A DNA stretch of 64,000 nucleotides from Hansfordia pulvinata. Taxonomy: Eukaryota > Ascomycota > Sordariomycetes > Xylariales. The stretch spans positions 1,984,001-2,048,000 of the forward strand of contig BJKQ01000008.1 in the NCBI GenBank assembly GCA_006538405.1, read 5' to 3'. A model generated the notes under the pieces. That model was given only the letters and a program-made list of their open reading frames with translations. It searched no databases and was not told the origin of the DNA. A program made the position numbers and the translations under genes. This document shows, piece after piece, positions 21,561 to 35,056 of this stretch; within the stretch, counting starts at the first letter, position 1, and the number at the start of each line of letters is the position of its first letter.

Positions 21561-22683
21561 TCAGCTCGAGGCCGCCTTGGGCTCCTGCGGCTGCTGGGCA
21601 GCCGCCGAGTCGTCAAGGATGCCCCGGAGCTCGCTGACGGGGGCGTCGACGACAACGATCTCGTTCTTGGCGGGCCACTTGAAGACGGAGCGGGTGGAGA
21701 AGTACAGGGCCTCGTCGGGCATCTGGTCGAGCATCTTGAGCGTGAGGCGCATCCAGCTGACGACGGCGGCGACGCGGCGCGCGTCCGCGCCCGGGTCTGC
21801 CTTGTAGACGTTGCGCCACACCGCCGACGCCAGCACCGCGTCCCCCTTGACCACGCCCTCGTCGTACGCCGCGATGACGCCCCGCCACTGGATGAAGATG
21901 TCCTTGAGGTACCGGTGGCGCAGCCCCCGAGACGTGATCCCGTGCTGCACGTCCATGCGCTCCTCGGCGTCGAAGAAGAAGTGGTCGACCAGCTGGCGCT
22001 GCCACGAGCGCGCCGCCTCCAGCTCCAGGTTGCGCAGGCGCGCGAAGATGAGGTACAGGTGCAGCATGGTGATCTGCGACCACGTGCTGAAGGTCGGGGA
22101 AGGTTGAAGTCTGGTGTTTTTTTTTTATATTCAAAGGCATTGTCAGCGAACGGCGAACGGAAAAGAACCAACTGGGCGGCAGAAGAGGAATTTGGGTCGA
22201 GCTGTCTGCCCCTTGCCCCTGCTGCTTCTGCTGTTGCTGGTGGTGGTACTCACCCTTGTGCCACATGGTGGCCCCCTCGCCAATGTCCTCGCCCTCGGGC
22301 GTCTTGGGTATCGTGTCGTTCTGCTTGTGGTGGGCGGGGATGGTGTAGGCGGCCTCGGCGGCGCAGGCCTTGTAGATGGACTCGGTCGCGTGCACGATGC
22401 GGTACGGCTCGGCCTGCGAACGGACGGCCTGGGCGATGTTGTCGCGCAGGCCCTTGAGCACGCGCCGCCGCGGCGTGCTGGCGAACGCCCGGGTGCCGCC
22501 GCGTCCCGGCAGATACGGGGACGGAGGCAGCGGCCGGGCCGCTGTTGCTGCCGTCGTCGTCGCCGTCGTCGTCGTCGCGAGCATATTGCTGGGCTGGTAC
22601 ATCTGGGAGTCGCGGGCGGCCAGCTGGGCGACGGCGCGGCGGCCGGCGAGGCGCAGCTGCGTTCCCGAGCTGCGGGAGGCCAT
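21561..22683 (-). CDS. CBP3: CBP3, ubiquinol-cytochrome c reductase assembly chaperone (apparent 1-base frameshift)
   Basis: Mitochondrial assembly factor; with Cbp6 the yeast protein binds ribosomes and newly made cytochrome b for complex III. Exon 1 (22683-22254) encodes a Ser/Arg/Ala/Thr-rich presequence-like N-terminus, then LKGLRDNIAQAVRSQAEPY and the start of the chaperone domain. Exon 2 (22110-21561) carries ITMLHLYLIFARLRNLE, a basic QLVDHFFFDAEERMDV segment and WRNVYKADPGADA, the core of the ubiquinol-cytochrome c chaperone family, ending at TGA 21563-21561. The intron has an ideal donor GTGAGT and acceptor CACCAG preceded by CTGAC. With those sites the frame is lost after about five codons of exon 2 and regained if the C4 run (minus strand, 22099-22096) had one more C, which also yields the family-typical LPPTF segment. 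About 326 residues when continuous. Function confident; the indel is probably a sequence error, with a weaker alternative donor as the other explanation. Confidence 0.9.
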
Positions 22684-23303
22684 TGTCGCCGGGGGTGGTC
22701 GTTGGCGGGAGATTCGGTCAAGAGCTTGCTCGGCTGGCAGGCGCGCGGGTGGGCGGGATGTGGGTGGGTGAGCTGGCTTCGGGAGAGAGAGCGAGGACCA
22801 GCGGGTGCGAATTCGAGGGATGCCGTCGGGCAGACTGCTGGCTGGCTGGCTGGCTGGCTGGTTCACTGACTGGCTGACTGGCTGGGCTGAGGGGGCGTGT
22901 GGTAGATGGTTCACGTCATTGACCGAGCTGGGCGAGGCGAGAGCTGCAGACGCAGACGCGCGAAGGGGCAGAGAAAAATCAACTAGTTAGGCGTCATGAG
23001 CTTGTCCTAGCCCGGGCTGCTGGGCTCTGACTTATCCGCGCTCTGATTGGCCTGCTGTTGGTCGCGGCGACCCACTATCGTCAGATTCACGTGCGGACGC
23101 AATGCGGTCTACTCTCTGAGAGCGCCCGTACGTCTTGATGACGGCTCAGTCCGATGGCTTGAATTTGACGAAACGAAACGATCTAGTAGTATACAGAATG
23201 TTGCATTTGGTATTCAAATATATGCTGCTTTCCCCCGAGTTCCGTTTACATATATACATGCGCCTTTCATGATGCTCCTCGGCGTCACCTTCACTTGGTC
23301 CGC
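22684..23303. promoter_or_regulatory. CBP3 upstream region
   Basis: These 620 nt lie between the CEM1 3' end and the CBP3 start. They contain a CTGG/GCTGG tetramer run at about 22840-22885 and an AT-rich patch at 23190-23265. Both flanking genes are on the minus strand. Confidence 0.5.
22840..22885. repeat. CTGG tetranucleotide repeat
   Basis: Tandem CTGG units, becoming CTGACTGG toward the right, about 160 nt upstream of the CBP3 start. Confidence 0.85.
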
Positions 23304-24794
23304 TCACCCGTACTTGGAAAAGACCAGCGAGGCGTTTGTGCCGCCGAACCCAAAGCTGTTCGACATGGCCACGCGAACCTCCTTCTGCTGTGCCTCCAGG
23401 GGCACGAAGTTGAACCCGGGCTGCACGTCCGGGTCCGTGAGGTTCAACGTCGGCGGCAGCGTGTTCTGTCAAACGGTCAGCCCTCGCACTACACTCGCAA
23501 CGGGACGGCCCGATACATACCTCTGCGACGGCCATGACGGTGAAGAGGGCCTCGACAGCCCCCGCGGCCCCGAGCAGGTGGCCCACCGAGCCCTTGGTGC
23601 CGCTCACGTTGACGGCGCTCTCGGAAGCGTGGCCCTCCTCCCCCGCCATCAGGGACCGGATCGCCAGCGCCTCGGCCGCGTCCCCGACGCTGGTGCCCGT
23701 GGCGTGCGCGTTGACGTAGTCAACCCGGCCCGGGCGGACGCCGGCGTGCCGCAGCGCCTTGCGCATCGCCAGGTGCGCCCCGGACCCGTCCTCGAGCGGC
23801 GCCGTCATGTGGTGGGCGTCGCCGCTGCTGCCGTAGCCCGCCAGCTCGGCGTAGATGTCGGCGCCGCGGGCGCGGGCGTGCCCGAGCTCCTCGAGCACGA
23901 GGACGGCGGCGCCCTCGGCCACGACGAAGCCGTCGCGCCGGCGGTCGAAGGGCCGGCAGCTGGCGGCGGGGTCGGCGTTGAAGGCGGTCGAGAGGGAGCG
24001 CGCGCGCCCGAAGCCCGCAAACGTCAGCGGGTGGATGCACGATTCGGACCCGCCGGCCACCATGACGTCGGCGTCGCCGAACGCGATGAAGCGCGAGGCG
24101 TCCCCGATCGAGTGCGCCCCCGTCGTGCAGGCCGTCGTCGCCGTGTGGTTAGGGCCCTGGAAGCCGTGCTTCATGGCGATGTGCCCGGCGGCCAGGTTGA
24201 TGAGGATCTTGGGCACGAACAGCGGCGAGACCTTTTTGTATCCCTGGATGGGGCGGCATGTGAGCAGAGATGGAAAAGACACAAAAAAGAAGAAGAAGAG
24301 AGAGAGAGAGAGAGACAAGAAAAAAAGGGAGGGCTTTTTCATCATCGAGGTGGAGATGAGCTGTCGCTTACGTCCTGGTCAAAGGCGAGACTGGTGTCGT
24401 ACATGTCCTCGAGATTGCCGATGCCGCTGCCAAGGCAGACACCCGTGGCCTCGAGCTCCTCCCTCTGCGAGGGCTGCCAGCCTGCATCGCGGAGGGCCAT
24501 CTGGGCGGCGGCGACGGCGTACTGGGAGAAGAGCGACATGCGGCGCTGGTCCGTGCCCGAGAGCCAGTCGTCGGCGTTCCACAGCCCCCGGGCGAGGTTG
24601 TCATCGCGGCTGGCCGGGGACGTGGGCACGAGCCCGGCGACGGCGCTCGTGAGGTCGCGCCAGCGGTGCCGGGGCTCGCGGTGGGCGGTGCTCACGAGGC
24701 CGGAGCGGGCGGCGACGAGGCGGGCCCAGGAGAGGCGGGCGCCGACGGCGAGGGGCGTGACGGCGCCGAGGCCAGTTACGACGACGCGACGCAT
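23304..24794 (-). CDS. CEM1: Mitochondrial 3-oxoacyl-ACP synthase (beta-ketoacyl synthase II type)
   Basis: Condensing enzyme of mitochondrial type II fatty-acid synthesis, the pathway that supplies octanoyl-ACP for lipoic acid. Exons 24794-24372, 24243-23521 and 23465-23304 give 435 residues with all junctions phase 0. [16 protein letters not shown] opens the thiolase-like fold. The catalytic triad is present: Cys in [10 protein letters not shown] (about 180), His in [12 protein letters not shown], and His in [14 protein letters not shown]. The C-terminal [15 protein letters not shown] loop is also diagnostic. The N-terminus is very short for a mitochondrial presequence, so import may rely on the first residues, or an upstream exon was missed. 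The first intron contains a GA/CT microsatellite. It is co-oriented with CBP3, another mitochondrial gene, 620 nt away; linkage may be coincidental. Confidence 0.95.
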
Positions 24795-26228
24795 TGCGGC
24801 GGTGCCATGTCCGGGAGGATCGTGGGGCGGGAGGAGATCTGCGGAAGCAGGATTTCGCAGCTGGAGTCGCAGCCGGGCTTGCTGGCGGCAGACGGAACGT
24901 GTTGGAGCTGGGCGCGTTTTTTGAGGCTAATGATCTCGCCGTCCCGCGACAGTGGAGCTTGAGCTTAGTACGAGTACGAGGGCGGGTGGTTCAGAAATAG
25001 CCCTGCACCCTGTCCATGAGCCGCCCGTATCTCACGCCACAGCCGAAAGGTGTACCTAATCCATTCCCAGTACGCGTATGAGTATCCGTACATGCACAGC
25101 AGAATGCAGGGCTGATGGACCCATGGATGGATGGTAGCGGGGCCTTAGCAGGTACTCGTACCTGCATTCAGGGTATTGGGTGCACCAGTACTCGAGCGCT
25201 GGGTGATCCGTTTTTGGACGCGACGGGACCCGCTCACTGGGCCACGCATCATACGTAGCAGAGCCCCAACTTTATTCCCTGGGGTCCATTTCGACTGATA
25301 CGCGTGGTCGGGTTGGGTAGGGTACGTGGGTACTTGGGCACCGTTAGTTAGCTCCTTCCGTCTGTCAAGCCGTCAGCCTGAGGACCGGGGCTCCGGAGGA
25401 TTCGAGGTCGACTCCAGATCAGCCCCGGCTTATTACTCGCCTTGGGGCTGGCTGGCGGGCTGGCTGCGAACACGTTTCAAGTAAGGCCTGGTCGCCACGC
25501 GTCCCCGAGCTTCACCATTCCCGATGCTTGTCTCTACCTTGTCGCCGTCGCAGTCGCAGCTCTTTGTTGAGCTCTGTCATCCCTCAAAGTCCCTCTCGAA
25601 AAGCGTCATTGCACTGTCAGCGACTGCTCAGAGCTCGGGCTGCTTGCAACTGCGACAATCGGGTGCTGCAGTGCGTCTCCGTTAGCCGGTGCACTCTGAC
25701 CTCCAGCCGCTAACCGTTTCTGCAGCGGCTTTGATTCAGTCCATAACCGGGGCCGCCTACTCCGTAAGGTACCTACTCTCACCAATTGGAACTGTACCAG
25801 CTCCGGGACATCCACCTCGCCGGCTTGGCTTTGGCTTCATCTTCATCAGCTGTGGCGGGTCAATTGCTGTCCTCTTTTCAACTCCACGCCTGGCTGTGTT
25901 CAATGGGACAGAAGCCGCAACTGCTGCCTCGTCTGAGCCTTGCTGCACTGGCATAGCCGCATCCAGAAGCCTCACCTCGACCCAGCTCCGCTGCGACAGT
26001 CCCACGCGCTGTCTCAGATCGTCTCGATATCGGACCACACTTACTTGCCGGAAGAAACCCCCCAGGTACTGCAGTGTGTGGCCATACGGTTATCGGAATT
26101 CTGAATTGGTATCAGCTGCTGGCGCGCATTGACTATCACCCTGTTTCAATGGTCCAGAGAGGCGCATGATCTGACCCGACGGCTCACCCGTGGGCGCGAC
26201 ACAGGCTCCCGGCACGGCGGACAGGGCC
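24795..26228. promoter_or_regulatory. Divergent promoter region CEM1/OPT transporter
   Basis: These 1.4 kb separate two divergent starts. Octamer copies at 24969 and 25153 flank short imperfect repeats (GGTACTCGTACCTG, CCAGTACTCGAG). A GGCTGGCTGGCGGGCTGG run lies near 25447. No gene supported. Confidence 0.5.
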
Positions 26229-29144
26229 ATGGAGGGCGATCATGAGCTGAAAGACTTTGGGCCCAAGGGCCCGCGGCGCGGCGCCGCCACGAGCTCCTCG
26301 AGTCCGCGGGCCGACGACATGTCCAAGCGCCGCAAAGCTGGTGCCGACGACGACGACGACAACGACTTCTCCGACTGGGACGAGTCGAGCGACCGCAACG
26401 ACACGGGCAATGGCGACGGCGAGGAGCACGAGCGGCTGCTGGACCCCAACTTCCCGGACGACATTGACCTGCAGGACCTCCAGCACCCGGCGCACGCCGA
26501 CTCGATGCTCGCGGACGACGAGGCCGCCATGAAGGCCGCCGAGGAGCTCGAGGACTCGCCCTACGAGGAGGTCCGGTCGGCGGCGCGCAACTACGACGAG
26601 GACCTGCCGTGCAACACGGTCCGGGCGTGGACCATTGGCCTGTCCCTTGTGCTGATCGGTGCCTCGGCGAACACGCTCTTCTCGCTGAGGAGCCCGTCCA
26701 TTGGCTTGGGGCCTCTGATTGCGCAAATCATCGCATGGCCCATCGGCCGCGCCTGGGCCAACTACCTGCCGAACAGACACTACAGTTTCTTTGGGATTCG
26801 CTGGAGCCTCAATCCGGGGCCATTCAACATCAAGGAGCACTCCATTATTGTAGTCATGGCTGGCGTCTCCTTCTCGGTCGCCTACGCCACCGACATCATC
26901 CTGGCGCAGTTGGTCTTCTACAAGCAGGACTTTGGTCTGATATTTCAACTGCTTCTGGTCATCTCGACACAGTCTCTGGGGTACGGAATCGCCGGCATGA
27001 TGCGCAAATTCCTCGGTGAGTTACAGGGACAGGGGACCATCTCCGCCTAGAATGAGTGAACCCCACGAGAGCTGTCTAACATGCCCCAGTCTACCCCGCG
27101 TCGATGATATGGCCTGGAAACCTGGTCGTCGTCGCGCTGATGAACGCCATGTACGAAAAACACCAGGCGACTGATTCCAGTGTGGTCGGGGGGTCCATGC
27201 CGCGATACCGGTGGTTCGGCTACGTCACCCTGGCGTCTTTCCTCTACTACTTCATCCCCGGCTACTTTGCGCAGTTCCTGAGCGTGTTCGCTTTTGCGAC
27301 GTGGATCTGGCCGCAGAGCCCGGTAATCAACCAGATATTCGGAGGCACCACAGGTCTCAGCATCCTCCCAATCACGTTTGATTGGACTCAGATCGCGGGC
27401 TACGTCGGCTCGCCCCTGATTCCCCCTTGGTGAGTATTGGCCGTGCCGGACTCTTGCGACCCCGGATTGGCTAACAAGGCCCATAGGCATGCCATCGCCA
27501 ACACGTTGATCGGTGTGGTGGGCTTCTTCATTATTGCCTCGGGGTTCCTGCACTACACCGGGGCTTGGTATGCGCAGTACCTGCCGATGAACGATGCGTC
27601 GACGTACGACAACACGGGGGCAACCTACAATGTCACGCGCATTCTCTCGCCAGAGTTCACTCTGGACGAGGAGGCGTACAAGGCGTACTCGCCCCTCTTC
27701 ATCAGGTGAGCCACTGTCAACATCCATCTTGACACCCACAAGGGCGGCTGCTGACGAGTCTCAGCACCACCTTTGCCATGTGCTACGGACTGTCGTTTGC
27801 CGCCATCTCGGCCCTCGTCGTGCACACCTTCCTGCACTACCGGAAGACGATCTGGAACCAGTACCAGAACAGCACCTCGGAGAAGCCTGACGTCCACATG
27901 AAGATGATGAGGAAGTACAAAGAGGCGCCAGACTGGTGGTACACGGGTCTATTTGCTATTGTAGGTGTCTGTGGGCTGCATCCATGATCAAGGACTAACC
28001 AAGCGGCTTGCAGGTCCTGCTGTGTGGATTCTTCGTGGTCTTGGGATACCCTACCAACCTGACGTGGTGGGCCTTCCTGCTGGCGGTGGGCATTGCGTTT
28101 GTGTTCGCGCTCCCGATCGGGATTATAGAAGCCGTGACGGCGAACCAGATCGGCCTGAACGTGCTGACCGAGTTCATATACGGCTACATCCAGCCCGGGC
28201 GCCCCCTGGCTCTGATGCTGTAAGTACTGCCTTTGGCATGGGCGGAATAGAGGAGCATTCGGGGGTTTACGGCCGTGCGAACACAGCTGACAGCGGGCGC
28301 AGGTTCAAGACGTACGGCTTCATCACCATGTCGCAGGCGCTGGGCTTCGTGGCGGACCTGAAGTTCGGCCACTACATGAAGATCCCGCCGCGGACCATGT
28401 TCATGGCGCAGGTGGTGGCGACGACGCTGTCCTGCTTTGTGCAGGTGTTTGTGCTGAACTTTGCGCTCAACAACATTGAGAACGTGTGCGACATGACGCA
28501 GCCGCAGCGGTTCACGTGCCCGGGCGGGCGAGTCTTCTTCTCTGGTGAGTTGTTTTCCCCGTTCTTTTTTTTCTTCTGTTGCAACGAACGCCACATGACC
28601 CCGCGACCCAGCCACATCCAAAAGACTGACACTTGGGTTCCGAAAACCACCCCCAGCGTCCATCATCTGGGGCCTGATCGGGCCGCAGCGCATGTTCAGC
28701 CCGGGGCAGATCTACTCGGGCCTGTCGCTCTTCTTCGTGCTCGGGGCGGTGGTGCCGGTGGGGCTGTGGGCGTGGACGAGGCGGTGGCCGCAGTCGCCGG
28801 CGCGGTACCTGATGGCGCCGCTGATCTTTGGGGGCGCGGGGGCGATGCCTCCGGCGACGCCGCTCAACTACTTCTCGTGGGGCCTGGTGGGCTACGTGTT
28901 CCAGTACCAGATCAAGAAGCGCCATCACCGGTGGTGGAGCCGGCTCAACTACCTGACGTCGTCGGGCCTGGACCTGGGCCTGGCGCTGGGGACGCTGTTC
29001 ATCTTCTTCGCGTTCACGCTGACGGAGGTCGGCCCCCCGCAGTGGTGGGGCAACACGGTCGCGACGGGCACGATGGACTACCAGGGGACGGCGATCCAGG
29101 CCAAGGTGGCGCCGGGGCAGACGTTCGGACCGGCGGTGTGGTGA
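26229..29144 (+). CDS. OPT-family oligopeptide transporter
   Basis: Proton-coupled importer of small peptides (OPT superfamily), plasma membrane by family knowledge. Seven exons: 26229-27015, 27090-27429, 27487-27705, 27765-27960, 28014-28219, 28303-28544 and 28657-29144; 825 residues, all junctions in phase. The first ~125 residues are cytosolic, acidic and Ser-rich (Asp5 tract, DEAAMKAAEELED), leading to the family motif SPYEEVRSAA. Hydrophobic spans follow, starting TIGLSLVLIGASANTLFSLR, with the diagnostic NPGPFNIKEH near 195-205, YPASMIWPGNLV, MPRYRWFGYV, IYGYIQPGRPLALML and KFGHYMKIPPRTMF. About a dozen or more TM helices can be counted. It ends with an amphipathic segment (TFGPAVW). 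The first ATG after the promoter is used; a GTG further upstream is irrelevant in a eukaryote. Substrate specificity (peptide versus glutathione or metal chelate) cannot be told. Confidence 0.95.
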
Positions 29145-30169
29145 GGCGGCACGGCGGCCGGCGGCGTCGCGTTGGTGGAAGCTGTCGCGTGCGTTTGGTA
29201 TAGTTGGGCTTTCCCTGGGACGGCGGGAGTGGGAGCTGTTAGACTTGATAGATGGGTCGGGCTCCTTTCTTGTCTTTTACATGGGCATGGCGACGGCGGG
29301 GGGCGAGCTTGGCTGTGGGCTGTTCATAGCAGAAGTTGCCGCGGATTGTATGAATACTCACCTTTGCGCTTGCACTGTCGGTGTTGGCTTGTGTGGAGCG
29401 ATTGGTGATGTTTGTGGCATGGCATGTTGGAGTCCGCTGGCGCTGCATGCGTGCGTATCCTCGGGTAAGTAACGGTGAGTCAGGGGAGAAAACGGCGATC
29501 CGGGGGCTGTCGACCGGCCGGAACTGGATACCAGTGCGCCTCCAGTTCAGTTGGCTGTTGGCTGTTGGCGATCCGACCGAGGTGACGGAGGGTATCGATC
29601 GCGGATCAGACGTGGGGGTCCATCTTTCCCCTCACCTGAACCTGAACCTGAACCTGAACCTGGGAGAGGAGAGGCAGACGCCGAGGACACCCGACCGACC
29701 ACCGATCACCAGGCTGAACTCGGCCGAGCCGGGTTGGGTTGGTTGGGTTGGGTTCGCCTGGGTCCGGCTGACTGGCTGCTGTATGTACTGGCCAAAGTGG
29801 CCGTTGGATGACGCGCCTGCAGGCCACTCATTCCATCGTGGAGCGCCGGCGTGTCTCTCGCTACCTCGCACCCGACCTCACAACCATCCATCCCCTCTGT
29901 ACCTACCTACCTTACACCTTGTGTGGGTACATCTACCGTGCCTCGCGTCGGGGTTACGCTCCCCGTATTTCCACCTCCTCTTTATTACAGCATTCTTTCT
30001 TTAACCCTTCCCACCGGAGCTTTGCATCGGCACACGCAGCACCATCACAACCCCACACGCCTCCAGAACATAGAACATAAAAAAGGGCGACGAAACCCCC
30101 CTCTTCGCGCCTCGTCTCCCATATCCCCCTCCCCCTCCCCTCCCGCACAGATCGGATCGGAGACGGGAG
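29145..30169. other. Intergenic region, about 1 kb
   Basis: Holds a CCTGAA hexamer array at 29635-29658 and a GGTTGGGTT run near 29732-29752. The immediate upstream DNA of the monooxygenase is C-rich, with CCCCCTCCCC at about 30124. No gene seen. Confidence 0.55.
29635..29658. repeat. CCTGAA hexamer array
   Basis: Four exact CCTGAA copies plus a partial copy. The same hexamer family recurs as an inverted array at 61534-61640. Confidence 0.9.
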
Positions 30170-32472
<2,303 letters not shown>

Positions 32473-33339
32473 AAAGCTTGGGGAGCGGGGTCTTTTTTTA
32501 AAGTAGAGGCCGACAAACCCATCTTGATAGTACGGGGGGGGGGGGGGATGGGGGAAGATTGAAGGACATAGTCAAAGTTGCCGGGAGGTCAGAGGTTTGG
32601 TTCTCTCCCCAATCGAAATGCAACTCTCGTCTGCTTTCCCTATCATTCATTGGGCACTTTGGCAACCGCACATTCCTAGAGAAGCCGATACACGGACATT
32701 GAAATAAGAATAAAGTAGCCTTGAGACTGCCGTGCCGTTCAATGAACCTTGCGCGCCAACACAACATTGGCTACAGGCGAGCCACCACGCCAGACCTCGT
32801 GAGGCGACGCATGCAGACCGATCAAGCTGCTAAACAGAGATCCTACAATGACTCACCCCGGCTGCAGGGAAATTGCCAAAACGTATCACATGCCTGGGCT
32901 CTCGTCAGGGTCTCAGAATTGAATCATGGATTGATGCGTGCACTTGCATGCTCTCGCACCAGCCACTCTGGAAGCCTAATTGAAATTGAAACCTCGGATT
33001 GGGTGGATCTCGTGCATTCAGCAAAGTAGGGACTGACGTCGAGTGCTAACAGCTAATACTTCATCGTCGTAATAATACAGCGCGCCAGAAAACCAACACA
33101 ACGCCCACCAAACACTAAAACTGTAGTCTTAATACTGAACGCATCCCTCATGGCCGCAAAGCCCCCGATACAGCTGATAGCCATCTTGACACACGCACGT
33201 CCGGTCTGAGTCCGACAAAGATGGCTGCCGTACCAGCGAAAACAAATCTGCTTCTGGTCAATCACAATAGACATGCTAACTCGCCAAGGATACGTCATAA
33301 ACAGCCGCCGATCGCGGCGCAAAAGGGTAGGATGGCTTC
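32473..33339. other. Convergent intergenic region
   Basis: These 867 nt lie between the 3' ends of the monooxygenase and the AMPK1_CBM gene. A G13 run occurs at about 32535-32547. The rest is lower in GC than its surroundings. No gene seen. Confidence 0.55.
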
Positions 33340-35056
33340 TTACGCCTGGCGTCTGCGGGTACCACCACACAGACTTGAGACAAACCCCCCAATCCAGTCA
33401 ATAAAGATGATACGTAGGAATGCGCGAAGCCAGTTTCCATCGCTCTGCGGTCGAATCGAGTGTATAGAAGCGGGCGTCGACGGCCTGTTCGCGGCCACTC
33501 GGTTGTCGTTTGGTTTCGCTGTCTTGGCTGACGGGGTATCTCGATCACTGTTTCTCTGCAGCGCGAAGTAGTCCTGTGCGGTCTCATTACCATCTGTCGC
33601 AGGCGACACAACAATGCGAGGACTGCTAATACCGGCGTGATTGATGGACAGAGTTGAGGGCATAGCTCCCTCGTCCATATCTGCCAAATCCTCCGGTGGA
33701 AGCTGGGGGGACTTGTCGGGGGCGCGCTCGACGATGTGACATTCAATCTTGGGTGAATGCGCCGACTCGGGGGTGAGCCACGTGCCGTCGTCTCGGACAG
33801 AGTCGCTGAGACCATCTTTTGAGGCAGTAAAGCCCATAGCAATACCTTCATCCTCGATGGTGGGGTTGATCTTCAACGCATTGCTCATGCGACGGGAGTG
33901 GCTTGAAGCCGCGGCTGAAGCTTGAGTGCCACTGTTAGTGTGAGTCTGGCTGTCGGAGCCGCCACGCTCTTCCTTTTCTTCAATAGCTGCAAGAGAAGAC
34001 TTCGAGGCTGCCCCATCCCCAGTATCCATGTGTGATCTGTGCTTCATATCGCTGGGGTCGGAGGTTCCGTTCCATGGCACGATGCCGGGCTGGGCATTCA
34101 ATGGGCTCGGTGCCTCGTTGGATTCTTGTCTCGTGTCGCGAGATGGGGATACGTGGACATTGGGGGTCTGGCCACGCGGGTCTCCATCCATGCTGGTGGA
34201 AAGGCGCCGGACGGTCTCGAGAATGGTTTGTCGGTCACTTGGAAACTTTTCCACCTTGGCGTCCGATGCACCGCTAGATTCGTCAATACCGTGCCGCTCG
34301 TCAAAGACGGCGCTCTCGTCTCTATCGGACGTGGCGGCTCCCCGGCCACCATTGTCGGGAGCCCGGAAAGACTCGTGAGAGAACATGGGTGGTTCAGCAT
34401 CGTCGTCATATTTGCTCTCACTGCGAGGCTCAGGCTCGACATCAAGCATCGCTGCAGTACCGGCTACCTCTGCGGCCGTGTTTGATACTTCATTGATTGG
34501 CGTAGCCGACAGGCGTCTGAGGCCAAGTTCGCCCTGGAGCTTTCTCGGCAGCTTAGGCTCGGGCGTAGCTGGGTCGACGAGCGAGGCCGAGTCGGCGACC
34601 TCGGCAGCGACATTCGCGAAGTCTGGCGTTCTCTGGCCGAACTGCGGCTGGCAGTCCTTGAGCTGATAGATGCGGGAGTGGGTGGGCCGCTCGTCCTCGG
34701 CAATAGTGCCGGCGAGGGGCGACCTCGACTTGTTGTTCATGTTACCTAAGCCATCCATGACTGGAAACCATATCAGCGCGAACGAGATTCGATTTGGGTT
34801 GGGAGGCGGTACCTGTCTCGCGACTGTCGTCGACGCCCCACCAATCTCCGTGGCCAATACGGAACTTGTAGAGGATATCGGTGTTCGGGGGAACCATGAC
34901 TTGTTTGGTAAAGCAGTTGATGCCGCGGTCGTCGGTGATGACTTCCATTTCCAAGGGCTGCCAGGGAGGAGAAGAGAAGGAGCCGGCAACAAATATGGGG
35001 GGTTCGGTACCGTCCCGTTTGTAGGAGAGCGTGAGGGGAACCTTTGGGTCATCCAT
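33340..35056 (-). CDS. AMPK1_CBM (glycogen-binding type) domain protein with C-terminal hydrophobic segment
   Basis: Exon 1 is 35056-34813 and exon 2 34760-33340 (donor GTACCG, acceptor TTTCCAG); 554 residues. Residues 1-80 form an AMPK1_CBM/E-set early beta-sandwich: VPLTLSYKRDGTEPPIFVAG, FSSPPWQPLEMEV, ILYKFRIGHGDWWGVDD, with the aromatic residues expected for carbohydrate or protein contact. This is the domain seen in SNF1/AMPK beta subunits and in the yeast Crp1/Mdg1 proteins. The middle (about 85-500) is long, hydrophilic and Ser/Asp/Glu/Pro-rich, probably disordered and phosphorylated (RRLSTS, SRRMSN). The C-terminus ends in an unusual hydrophobic stretch (WLRAFLRIIFIDWIGGFVSS) before a basic RRRQA, which could be a tail anchor or amphipathic membrane helix. 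Precise role unknown. Confidence 0.85.
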
